In this document: positions 5,951 to 13,751 of the stretch, one piece after another
Numbering within the stretch: position 1 is the stretch's first letter
Layout: each line of letters opens with the position of its first letter
From: Sedimentisphaerales bacterium
Lineage (GTDB): Bacteria; Planctomycetota; Phycisphaerae; Sedimentisphaerales; SG8-4
Reading direction: 5' to 3'
NCBI GenBank assembly: GCA_016932895.1
Contig: JAFGCA010000767.1
Coordinates: 1 to 40,214 of the forward strand
Length of the DNA: 40,214 nucleotides
Notes under the pieces: generated by a model
Databases searched by the model: none
What the model was told of the DNA's origin: nothing
Seen by the model: only the letters and a program-made list of their open reading frames with translations
Position numbers and translations under genes: made by a program

Positions 5951-8827
5951 ATGGGCAGACGCGAATTCGTCGTCGTACTTCTGATCCTCATCGCCGCCGC
6001 CGCGCGCGCACAAGACCCCAACCCGCCCTCACCGAGCCCAAACAACGCACAATCTGCACAAGTCGCCGATTCAGCGTCGACCAAGACTACGCCGGATCAG
6101 GGTCGCGAAGGCACGCCGGCATGGGTCAAGATCGGTGGTCTTGTCATGATCGTCCTGGCTTTTCTGGCAGGGCGTTGGGATATGGCCCGGACCAGGAAAC
6201 ACAGCCGAGACGAGGCGGAGGGTGAGCAGGAGGGCAAGGCCGCTTTTGAACAGCGAAAGCACGATCAAGAACGTCAGACGGATCGGGAGCGATTTGAGGG
6301 GGTGCTGAGGCAGGAGTTGGGTTCCGTGCGGATGCTGGGCTCGCCGGATATTCCCAACATTCCGGTCGCCTTGCTGGATACCTTCGTGTCTCTCGATATT
6401 TCCCCGTCGTGGCGTACGGATAGGCGTTTTGGCCCGGACTGCGAGGCGGCCATGCCGGATATGGAGCGCAGCCTCAGTCCCGATACGGTGATGCAGCGTT
6501 CGCTCAAAGACCGCGTGCTCCTGATCGTCGGCGATCCGGGATCGGGCAAGACGACGCTCCTGAAATACTATGCCATGTCCTCCCTGTCCGCAGACTGGGC
6601 CAGGCTGGGATTCGAAGTGCCTCCCATGCCCATGTACCTTCCCTTGCGAAAGATCGCGATGCGCGAGGAGGAGCCCGAAAAACCCAGGGACCTTCACGAG
6701 CAGCTCGCGTTATGGGCCGAGAACTATCCGCTCCATGTTTCCGCCGAGACGTTCCGGCGCTGGCTCGACGACGAACCGATCCTGCTGTTGCTGGACGGAC
6801 TCGATGAGATCAGCGATCTGGCCAAGCGCAGGGCGGTCTGTGCCTGGATCGACGGATTGGCGGCAGGGCTGCCGAACGCCTCGATCGTGGTGACGTCCCG
6901 CTGGACCGGCTATCGCAAGACCGAAGGCATCGAGCTGGGATGCGAGCACCTGCGCGCCGATATCCAGGACTTTACTCCCGAGCAGCAGGCCGAGTTCCTC
7001 CGGAAATGGTTCCGTGCGGCCTATCTCAGGGAGACGCGTCCGGAAGGCCGCGATGAGCGAGAGTGGATCGCCGAACAGACGGGCGCAGCCGAAACGCATG
7101 CTAAGGCGGTCATCGAATTTCTCGCCGACGAGAAGAACGCCGCCATCCGTCAGCTTGCCGCCGTGCCCATGCTCCTGCACATCATTGCGGTGATCTGGAA
7201 GGAGCGGAACATATTGCTTGAAGTCCGCAGCGACTTGTACCAGGCGGCCATCAAGTATTTGCTGGATTTCCGGGATCGCAAGAGGAACCTCGATCCGCTG
7301 CTTCCGGCCGGAGACGCCCTGCGCGTCCTGACGCCCGTGTCGCTGTGGATGCAGCAGGATCAGGATACCGACGAAGTGAGCCGGGATGCGATGCACGAGC
7401 GCATGCAGCCGATCCTTGATACCCTCCCGCAACGCGTCGAGGCCAGGGCTTTTTGTGAGAACGTGCGCGACCGGGCTGGCCTGATTGCGGACTACGGGAG
7501 CAAGCACTACATCTTCCGCCACAAGTCATTTCGCGAATATCTGGCCGGCGTGCAACTGGCACAGGACGTCGCGCGCGATCCTGAACTCCTCAAAGAGATC
7601 GTGCCCCACGTCGGCGACGACTGGTGGGAGGAAACGCTGCGCTTCTTCATGGCCGAAGCCGACGACCAGACGTTCGATGCCTTCATGGATGCCCTGTTCC
7701 ACGACGAAATCAGCAAGGACCTGGACCCCAAGCAGCAAGCCCTGTTGCGAACGCTCATTGGCGATGCCCGCCAGCGCAAGACCGATTCTCTGGTCAAGTG
7801 CCTTAATGACCGTCGGTTTGGCGAGAGCAAGAAACGCTACGCCCTGGACTGTCTCAACGCGATTGGGACCGAGCAGGCCCTGGCGGCGGTACGAGACTAC
7901 CTGGCGCAGGCCGCACCCGGCGCCTCGGCCGAACGTGCCGAGGAAATTGTAGCGGTGCACGAACCTCTGAAGCTGACAGCTACCGTAAGGGCCCCAATCA
8001 CAGAGAAACCGTTTGCGAAAGGGGCGAAATCCTTCCGGAATCCGTTCGAGCTCAATGCCGAGTACATCCTGATTCCCGGGGGTTCCTTTACGTACTCGGT
8101 GGAAAAGCGGCGCCGCGAGGTTGGGGATCTGTATTTTGCAAAGTACCCTGTGACCAACCGTCGGTACCGGCGCTTCATACGCTATCTCCAGGGCCAGGAG
8201 AAGCAGTTGGAGGATGCGCTGCCACGCAAGGTCTTTGGCGAGCGGTTGCTGACGCTGGCGCGAGGCTTCGAAGTCGAGGGCTTTGCGGGTTACCTGGAAA
8301 GCGACGCCGAGACGTGGGGGGAGAAGCTGCGCTCCGCTTTCGACGACGACAAGCGCTTCCGGGGCGAGGACCAGCCCGTGGTGAGTGTCTCGTGGTACGC
8401 GGCGCGGGCGTACTGCCTGTGGCTGTCCGAACTGGAATCAGCGGCACGGGACGCAAACGCAGATGGCAAGAGCGAGTACAGACTCCCGACGGAGATCGAG
8501 TGGGAATGGGCCGCCTCGGGTGGCACTCGCGAGTACCCGTGGGGCGACGATCCCCCCGATGACAAACGCGCCAATTATGGCGGCAACGTCGGCGCCACCA
8601 CGCCCGTGGGGCAGTATCCTGATGGCGCCACGCCGGAGGGCCTGATGGATATGGCGGGCAACGTCTGGGAGTGGATGGACGACTTCGAGCGCAAGAGTTC
8701 CCGCTCGTTGCGTGGCGGCTCGTGGCTCTGCGTCGATAACTATCTGCGTTGCTCGGCCCGTTTCTTCGACTATCCCGGCTACCGCGACAACGTTATTGGT
8801 TTTCGGGTGGTCTGCTCCCAGTCATAA
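5951..8827 (+). CDS. Membrane-anchored NACHT NTPase with C-terminal FGE/C-type-lectin domain
   Basis: A 958-residue product; GGGAGG 5 nt before the ATG sets the start. Residues 1-20 are a signal-like helix (FVVVLLILIAAAARA), followed by a Pro/Ser/Gln-rich linker, a membrane helix (~57-76, GGLVMIVLAFLAGRW) and a charged coiled-coil stretch (~80-115). The NACHT NTPase has Walker A GDPGSGKTT (194-202) and Walker B LLLLDGLDE (D282, D285, E286), then a helical NACHT-associated region and HEAT-like helices to ~690. From ~700 an FGE-sulfatase/SUMF1 fold begins (IPGGSF, YPVTN, PVVSVSWYAARAYC, RLPTEIEWEWAA, DMAGNVWEWMDD, RGGSW, IGFRVV). Bacterial NACHT/STAND proteins often act as pathogen sensors; the FGE fold here is probably the ligand sensor. 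The catalytic Cys pair of true FGE is not kept in register. The C-terminus resembles a DGR variable region. NTPase and sensor domains should be cytoplasmic, tethered to the inner membrane. Confidence 0.9.
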   Translation: MGRREFVVVLLILIAAAARAQDPNPPSPSPNNAQSAQVADSASTKTTPDQGREGTPAWVKIGGLVMIVLAFLAGRWDMARTRKHSRDEAEGEQEGKAAFEQRKHDQERQTDRERFEGVLRQELGSVRMLGSPDIPNIPVALLDTFVSLDISPSWRTDRRFGPDCEAAMPDMERSLSPDTVMQRSLKDRVLLIVGDPGSGKTTLLKYYAMSSLSADWARLGFEVPPMPMYLPLRKIAMREEEPEKPRDLHEQLALWAENYPLHVSAETFRRWLDDEPILLLLDGLDEISDLAKRRAVCAWIDGLAAGLPNASIVVTSRWTGYRKTEGIELGCEHLRADIQDFTPEQQAEFLRKWFRAAYLRETRPEGRDEREWIAEQTGAAETHAKAVIEFLADEKNAAIRQLAAVPMLLHIIAVIWKERNILLEVRSDLYQAAIKYLLDFRDRKRNLDPLLPAGDALRVLTPVSLWMQQDQDTDEVSRDAMHERMQPILDTLPQRVEARAFCENVRDRAGLIADYGSKHYIFRHKSFREYLAGVQLAQDVARDPELLKEIVPHVGDDWWEETLRFFMAEADDQTFDAFMDALFHDEISKDLDPKQQALLRTLIGDARQRKTDSLVKCLNDRRFGESKKRYALDCLNAIGTEQALAAVRDYLAQAAPGASAERAEEIVAVHEPLKLTATVRAPITEKPFAKGAKSFRNPFELNAEYILIPGGSFTYSVEKRRREVGDLYFAKYPVTNRRYRRFIRYLQGQEKQLEDALPRKVFGERLLTLARGFEVEGFAGYLESDAETWGEKLRSAFDDDKRFRGEDQPVVSVSWYAARAYCLWLSELESAARDANADGKSEYRLPTEIEWEWAASGGTREYPWGDDPPDDKRANYGGNVGATTPVGQYPDGATPEGLMDMAGNVWEWMDDFERKSSRSLRGGSWLCVDNYLRCSARFFDYPGYRDNVIGFRVVCSQS
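8698..8818 (+). other. Possible DGR variable region (C-type-lectin tip of the FGE domain)
   Basis: The segment reads SRSLRGGSW, then ...NYLRCSARFFDYP..., then IGFRVVC, the layout of FGE-type variable regions in diversity-generating retroelement targets (RGGSW-N-N-N ... NIGFRVV). Codons at the positions that are usually variable (ctc tgc gtc gat; ttc ttc gac tat; ggc tac; gac aac gtt) all end in C or T, as expected if they derive from AAC/AAT codons of a template by adenine mutagenesis. No template repeat, reverse transcriptase or Avd gene was seen in the window, so the element, if active, would be supplied from elsewhere. Confidence 0.4.
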
Positions 8828-9058
8828 TTTTTTGATTCTCTGATCCTCTGTCCCTCTGGAACTCTGAACATCTGCGATTCTGAACATCCGGCGCCGGTTC
8901 GCGCTTCGGGCAAATCGTAACACAATCGTAACAAACCGCGCTCCCGGTGCGTTCCGCATCCGGCGTCAGCGGGTGCGGCTGAAAGTGTCGGCGAGAATTT
9001 CGAGTTTTCTTTGTAATAGATTCTGATTTCGGGCGTCTTATGGGATGAGGAATAGCTT

Positions 9059-9976
9059 ATGGAATGGACACTTGAACAAGTGAATACGGTAGGCCAGGGC
9101 TTCGTGGGGTTCGCCCTGCGGCTGCTGGCGGAATCAGCGGTCCTGATCGGGGCGGTCCTGCTCGTCGAGGTGGTTTTGCGCAAGAAAGTGCGAGCGGCCC
9201 TTCGGTGCTGGCTGGTAACGCTGGTCCTGGCGTATCTTCTTCTTGCCCCTATACTCACACTGAGTCCTCCTTCACCCCGTTGGCCGGCCGGCAACGCTGC
9301 CTACGCAGACACGACCACACCCACGGCAGCACGGCACACCAGCGCTCTCCCGCCTCAACACGCCACCGGACAGTCCCAGACCACCATGGTTGAGGCGGGG
9401 GAGCGGCCACGGTATCTGACGTGGCAGGGCACCGTATTTCTGGTGTGGCTGGCCGGCCTTCTTTCGATGGGGGGCGTGCTCGTGCGACGGGCCGCGCTGG
9501 CGTGCCGGGGCGTTCAGGCCTCGCCGGCGGCGAACTTCCTCATGGCCGACATCCTCGCCTACTGCCGCAAGCGCATGGGGATTCGGGATGACATCCGCCT
9601 GAAGATCTCCGCCGAAGGGAGCCGGCCGGTGGTGTGTGGGTTGTTTCGACCGGTGATCGTCGTGCCCCGCAACCTGGTGCCCGCGCTGGGCTCGCGGCAC
9701 CTGCGCGACGTGCTGTTCCACGAGCTGGCCCACGTCAAACGCCATGACGTCTGGATCAACCTCGCCCAGAACCTGATCCAGGTGCTGTATTTCTACAATC
9801 CTTTCCTGTGGCTCGCCAACGCGGCGATTCGCCGGCTCCGCGACGAGGCCGCCGACGAGACCGTCCGCGATACCGTCGGCGACAAGGACTACTCCTACGC
9901 CCGGCGCTTAGCCGACGTGGCGCACCTGGGCAACCGGGAACCCGCCGCGGGCCTCAGCCTCATCGGCGTGGCGTAA
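9059..9976 (+). CDS. M56-family (BlaR1/MecR1-like) membrane metalloprotease, C-terminally short
   Basis: A 305-residue product. Two N-terminal membrane helices (residues ~14-37 and ~48-68), a Pro/Thr-rich exposed loop and a third helix (~122-140) precede the protease core. Zinc site: FHELAHVKRHD (HExxH) and downstream RRLRDEAADE supplying the third ligand. A fourth hydrophobic stretch surrounds VLYFYNPFLWLANAA. M56 proteins in this group transmit cell-envelope or beta-lactam signals and usually continue past the protease core into a sensor or extension. Here the frame stops right after GLSLIGVA, where homologues go on, so it looks truncated. A dispersed repeat begins 73 bp later. The usual blaI-type repressor gene is absent upstream. 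GAGGA lies 8 nt before the ATG. The 231-bp gap before the gene holds only TCTGA-rich simple sequence. Confidence 0.78.
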   Translation: MEWTLEQVNTVGQGFVGFALRLLAESAVLIGAVLLVEVVLRKKVRAALRCWLVTLVLAYLLLAPILTLSPPSPRWPAGNAAYADTTTPTAARHTSALPPQHATGQSQTTMVEAGERPRYLTWQGTVFLVWLAGLLSMGGVLVRRAALACRGVQASPAANFLMADILAYCRKRMGIRDDIRLKISAEGSRPVVCGLFRPVIVVPRNLVPALGSRHLRDVLFHELAHVKRHDVWINLAQNLIQVLYFYNPFLWLANAAIRRLRDEAADETVRDTVGDKDYSYARRLADVAHLGNREPAAGLSLIGVA

Positions 9977-10048
9977 CCGCCGCTGCGTCCTGCCCGCCCC
10001 CCTCGCGCCGCGCCGCCTCCGCTTCCGTTTGTTGCACAATCCCTTGTG

Positions 10049-10175
10049 CTGTCTGTGTGAAAGCCTCGCGGCACTTGGATGCCGTCTCCCGGCAGCCCCC
10101 GGGGTGGCAGCGTCAAGGCCGCTGGCCTTGGCGATGGGGCAACGCCCGGGAAACGCTTACTGGCATACGAAGTGG
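10049..10175 (+). repeat. Dispersed ~125-bp repeat, copy A (left of addBA)
   Basis: It starts CTGTCTGTG, contains a core GGGTGGCAGCGTCAAG-N-CCG and TTGGCGATGGGGCAACGCC (10102-10147), and ends near CATACGAAGTGG. The reverse complement of 17807-17683 matches along the whole length. It is non-coding and lies between the truncated M56 gene and addB; the rest of the gap 9977-10316 shows no gene. Confidence 0.75.
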
Positions 10176-10249
10176 AGAGGTCCGCCGTCGCCAGGCTGCG
10201 CCTGACGCTGCCACGCGTGGGCCGGGATGTTTGCAAGGACAGCTCAGGG

Positions 10250-10278
10250 TTGATAATGTCGGGGCGTTCTGATAGAAC
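10250..10278 (+). promoter_or_regulatory. Sigma70-type promoter candidate for addBA
   Basis: TTGATA (10250-10255), a 17-bp spacer and TAGAAC (10273-10278). Transcription would begin near 10285, inside the longest possible addB frame, so the GTG at 10281 is an unlikely start. Confidence 0.45.
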
Positions 10279-10316
10279 CGGTGGCGCGAGTTGTGACTTT
10301 GGGCATGGACGACGTT

Positions 10317-13300
10317 ATGGCGGTACAGTTTATACTGGGCAGGAGCGGGACGGGCAAGACGAGCTATTGCGTTCGGGCGATTGCCGATGCGCTGGCCGAA
10401 GGGTCCGAGCAGCCGCTGATCTTCCTGGTGCCCGAGCAGGCGACGTACCAGGCCGAGCGGGCGATCCTGAGCGACGACCGCATCGCCGGCTACCACCGGC
10501 TCCACATTCTTTCCTTCGACCGGCTGCAGTTTCTGCTGCTGGGCAAGGACGTGGCGAGGCAGCGCCTCTCGCGACTCGGCCGGCAGATGCTGGTGCACGA
10601 GATCCTCCGCGAGGTGCAGGACGAATTGCAGGTCTTCCGGTCGTCGGCGCTGTTGCCCGGCTTCGCGCGGCAGATGGTCGAGACGGTCACGGAATTGCAT
10701 CGCTACGCTCACGAGCCCGAGGACGTCGCGGACCTCGTCGCCCAGGCGGGCGAGGATCGGAGCAGCCGGCTGGCCGAGCTGAAGTTCGCCGATATCGGCC
10801 TGGTCTTTCGCCGCTATTGCGAGCTGCTGGAGGAGAAGTTCACCGATCCCGAGGCCCGGGTCAACGACGCGTGCCGGGTCGTCGCCAACGCCGAGTTCAT
10901 TCGTGGGGCCCGCATCTGGGTCGATGGCTTCGCCGGCTTTACGGGCGCCGAGCTGACGCTGCTGACCGAGCTTCTCAAGGCCGCCGACCACACCTGCATC
11001 GCCCTCTGTATCGATCCGGCCCGGTCCAACCGGCGCAGCGGCAAACCGTCGGGCAGCGACGGCCTCTTCGAGCCGACCGAGCGGACGTATCTCGATCTGC
11101 TCGATTGGGCCGAGAAAGCGAAGGTCAAAGTCGGCAAGCCGGTTGTGCTGGGCGAGGCGGTGCGTTTTGCCGGGTGTCCGGCGCTGGCGCACGTCGAGGC
11201 CGGCGTTTTCCGCCCCGGCGCCGCCCGGGCCCACGCGGGCGAGCACATCCGCCTGATCGCGGCGGCCAATCTGCGCGCGGAGATTCAGTTCGTCACGCGG
11301 CAGATTCTCGACCTGGTCGGGCAGCGCGGGCTGCGCTACCGTGACATCGCCGTGGTGGCCTCGGACCTGAACCAGTACGAGCACTACGTGCGGGCCTATT
11401 TCGACGACAACGACATTCCCTACTTCATCGACAAGCGCAAGGCGTTGAACCAGCATCCGGTCGTCGAGCTGATCGCCACGGCGCTGCAGATCGTCACCGG
11501 CGGTTTCTCCCACGCCGACGTTTTTGCGTATCTCAAGACGGGCCTGGTTCCCATCGCCCCCGAACGCATCGATACGCTTGAGAATTACTGCCTGGCCTTC
11601 GGCATCGACGGGCGCGACTGGACCGATGAGAAACCCTGGCAGTTTCAGGCCGGCGACGACGGGACGTTCGACGAGAAGCAGATCGAACGCGTCCGTGCGG
11701 AAGCGGCGGGACCTTTGTTTGCGTTGCGCCGGGCCGTGGGGTGCGACGGTGACACCGAGCCTGCGCTGACGGCCTCGGCCTTCACGCGCGCCGTCTTCGA
11801 TCTGCTGGAGACCCTGGGCGTGCGCGAGACGCTGGCCCGCTGGGTGCAGGAGGCCCACGAAGCCGGCGACCTGACCGCCGCCGCCGAGCATCGCCAGTTT
11901 TACGACAAGTTGGTGGATATCTTCGACGAGCTAACCGAGGTCTTCGAGCGCGACGAGATGGCCGCGGCGGACTACCTGGGCATTTTGCACGCCGCCTTCT
12001 CGCAGATGACGCTGGCGTTCATTCCGCCCAGCCTGGATCAGGTGCTCGTCGGCTCCATCGAGCGGAGCCGGCATCCGAATCTCAAGGCGGTCTTCCTGGT
12101 CGGCGCGACGCAGCGACAGTTTCCGGTCCCGCTGCCGACGGCGGGCCTGCTCACCGACGAGGACCGCGACGCCGCCGAGGCCGCGCAGTTTCGCCTGGCG
12201 CCGACGACGACTCAGTCGCTGACGGAGCGGCAGTACTTAGCCTATATCGCCTTTACCCGGCCGTCGGAGTTTCTCTGCGTCAGTTGTCCGGCTGTGGACG
12301 AGAAGGGCAGTCCCGTGGTGCGTTCGCACTTCGTCGACGAGCTGCAATCGCTCTTCGCCGATCTGGAAACGGTTTCCATCGAAGACGAGCAGGCGGGGGT
12401 TTCCGAGGTCCGCAACGAGCCGGAGCTGGCCGAACTGCTCTGTCGCTGTCTGGGTCGGGACGTGTTCTCGTCCGATGACGGCGCCGCCGACGCGCTCGCG
12501 CAGTTGTGGCACGCGCTGCGGGCCGACGGCAGCTACGCGCCGACGACGCAGACGGTTGCAACCGCCCTGACCTACGACAACCGGGCGTCACTTGCCCCGG
12601 GCGTCGTGACGGAGCTTTTCGGCCCGCGTCTGAAGGGCTCGGCCACGCGGCTCGGGACATTTGCGGCCTGCCCCTACAAGCATTTCGCGCGGTACACGCT
12701 GGACCTGAGGCCCCGACGGGAATTCAAGCTCGAACCGCTGGACCTGGGCCGGTTCTATCACGAGGTCCTGGACGCTCTGCACAAGCGGCTTGCCGCCGAC
12801 GGGCACAACTTTGCGACGGTCGAGGAAGGCCGCCTGCTGGAGCTGCTGCGGGCGCAGATCGCCGATCTCACTGGCCGCAACGCGTTCATGGCGCACTTCA
12901 TCGCCCACTCCGATCACAACGCCTTTGTCATCAGCAGCGCCGCCGAGGTCCTGGAGGACTGCGTCCGCGAGATCGCGCAGATGGTCCGGGCCGGCGCGTT
13001 TCGCCCCGTCGTTTCGGAAGTGGGCTTCGGGGACGTCCGCGAGGCCGAGCAGAACCTCGGCACGTTCGAGCTGGCGCTGCCGGAAGGACGCGTGCTGGTG
13101 TTCAACGGCAAGATCGACCGCCTGGACGTCGCCGAGATCGACGGCAAGAAAGCGGCGCTGATCTTCGATTACAAGCGGACCCGCAGCGCCGCCCATTTGG
13201 ACTGGCCGAAACTGTATCACGGCCTGGACATGCAGTTGCCCATATACGTGCTGGCCGTCTGTGGTTCGGGCGGTTCCTACGCCGATCGCGCGGCGGGGGC

Positions 13301-13751
13301 CTTCTGTATGCCCATCGAGCACTCGCCCGAGAGCGTTTCGTTCGAGGGGCTCGCCAAACAGGCCGACCGCTTCGGTCGCAAGGCCAGCGGCTTCTTCGAC
13401 GGGGGGTATTCTCAGCAGCTCGATCCGCACGTGGACACCGGTTGGAGTCAGTTCTACAATTTCACGGTTACCAAGGGCGACGCGCAGTACGGCCGCTATG
13501 GCATCAGTGGGGCCCTCAAGCCGGAGGATTTCCAGGCGGTCCTGGAGTTTGCACGGGCCAAGATGCTCGCGCTGGCCGGCGAGATGGTCGCAGGCCGTGT
13601 GGATGTGCATCCATATCGTCTGGCCAGGCAGGCGGCCTGTGCGTACTGTGACTACAGGGCCGTCTGCCGCTTCGACTGGCAGGTCAACGAGTATCACCTC
13701 CTGGAGTCGAAGGACAAGCTTGACGTCGTGGGGGAGGGGCGGGCCGAATGA
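10317..13751 (+). CDS. addB: ATP-dependent helicase/nuclease subunit AddB
   Basis: A 1144-residue product from this ATG; starts at 10305 or 10281 are possible but give residues before the MAVQFILGRSG that typically opens AddB. Walker A is intact (GRSGTGKT, residues ~7-14). The C-terminal nuclease has LIFDYKRTRSA (Asp and Lys of the RecB-type site) and MQLPIY. The iron-sulphur cysteines match AddB exactly: one in FAACPYKHFARYTLD and three at the end in CAYCDYRAVC (C-x2-C-x5-C). AddB pairs with AddA to unwind and resect double-strand breaks up to Chi sites and load RecA; its nuclease cuts the 5' strand. It overlaps addA by 4 bp (ATGA) and is flanked by inverted dispersed repeats. Confidence 0.93.
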   Translation: MAVQFILGRSGTGKTSYCVRAIADALAEGSEQPLIFLVPEQATYQAERAILSDDRIAGYHRLHILSFDRLQFLLLGKDVARQRLSRLGRQMLVHEILREVQDELQVFRSSALLPGFARQMVETVTELHRYAHEPEDVADLVAQAGEDRSSRLAELKFADIGLVFRRYCELLEEKFTDPEARVNDACRVVANAEFIRGARIWVDGFAGFTGAELTLLTELLKAADHTCIALCIDPARSNRRSGKPSGSDGLFEPTERTYLDLLDWAEKAKVKVGKPVVLGEAVRFAGCPALAHVEAGVFRPGAARAHAGEHIRLIAAANLRAEIQFVTRQILDLVGQRGLRYRDIAVVASDLNQYEHYVRAYFDDNDIPYFIDKRKALNQHPVVELIATALQIVTGGFSHADVFAYLKTGLVPIAPERIDTLENYCLAFGIDGRDWTDEKPWQFQAGDDGTFDEKQIERVRAEAAGPLFALRRAVGCDGDTEPALTASAFTRAVFDLLETLGVRETLARWVQEAHEAGDLTAAAEHRQFYDKLVDIFDELTEVFERDEMAAADYLGILHAAFSQMTLAFIPPSLDQVLVGSIERSRHPNLKAVFLVGATQRQFPVPLPTAGLLTDEDRDAAEAAQFRLAPTTTQSLTERQYLAYIAFTRPSEFLCVSCPAVDEKGSPVVRSHFVDELQSLFADLETVSIEDEQAGVSEVRNEPELAELLCRCLGRDVFSSDDGAADALAQLWHALRADGSYAPTTQTVATALTYDNRASLAPGVVTELFGPRLKGSATRLGTFAACPYKHFARYTLDLRPRREFKLEPLDLGRFYHEVLDALHKRLAADGHNFATVEEGRLLELLRAQIADLTGRNAFMAHFIAHSDHNAFVISSAAEVLEDCVREIAQMVRAGAFRPVVSEVGFGDVREAEQNLGTFELALPEGRVLVFNGKIDRLDVAEIDGKKAALIFDYKRTRSAAHLDWPKLYHGLDMQLPIYVLAVCGSGGSYADRAAGAFCMPIEHSPESVSFEGLAKQADRFGRKASGFFDGGYSQQLDPHVDTGWSQFYNFTVTKGDAQYGRYGISGALKPEDFQAVLEFARAKMLALAGEMVAGRVDVHPYRLARQAACAYCDYRAVCRFDWQVNEYHLLESKDKLDVVGEGRAE

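Noticed and set aside
5951..8827. Complete DGR cassette in the window
   Set aside because: No reverse transcriptase, Avd-like gene or template repeat could be found; only the target-like end is present.
10113..11891. 592-codon minus-strand frame opposite addB
   Set aside because: Arises from GC-rich codon bias of addB; no recognisable motif.
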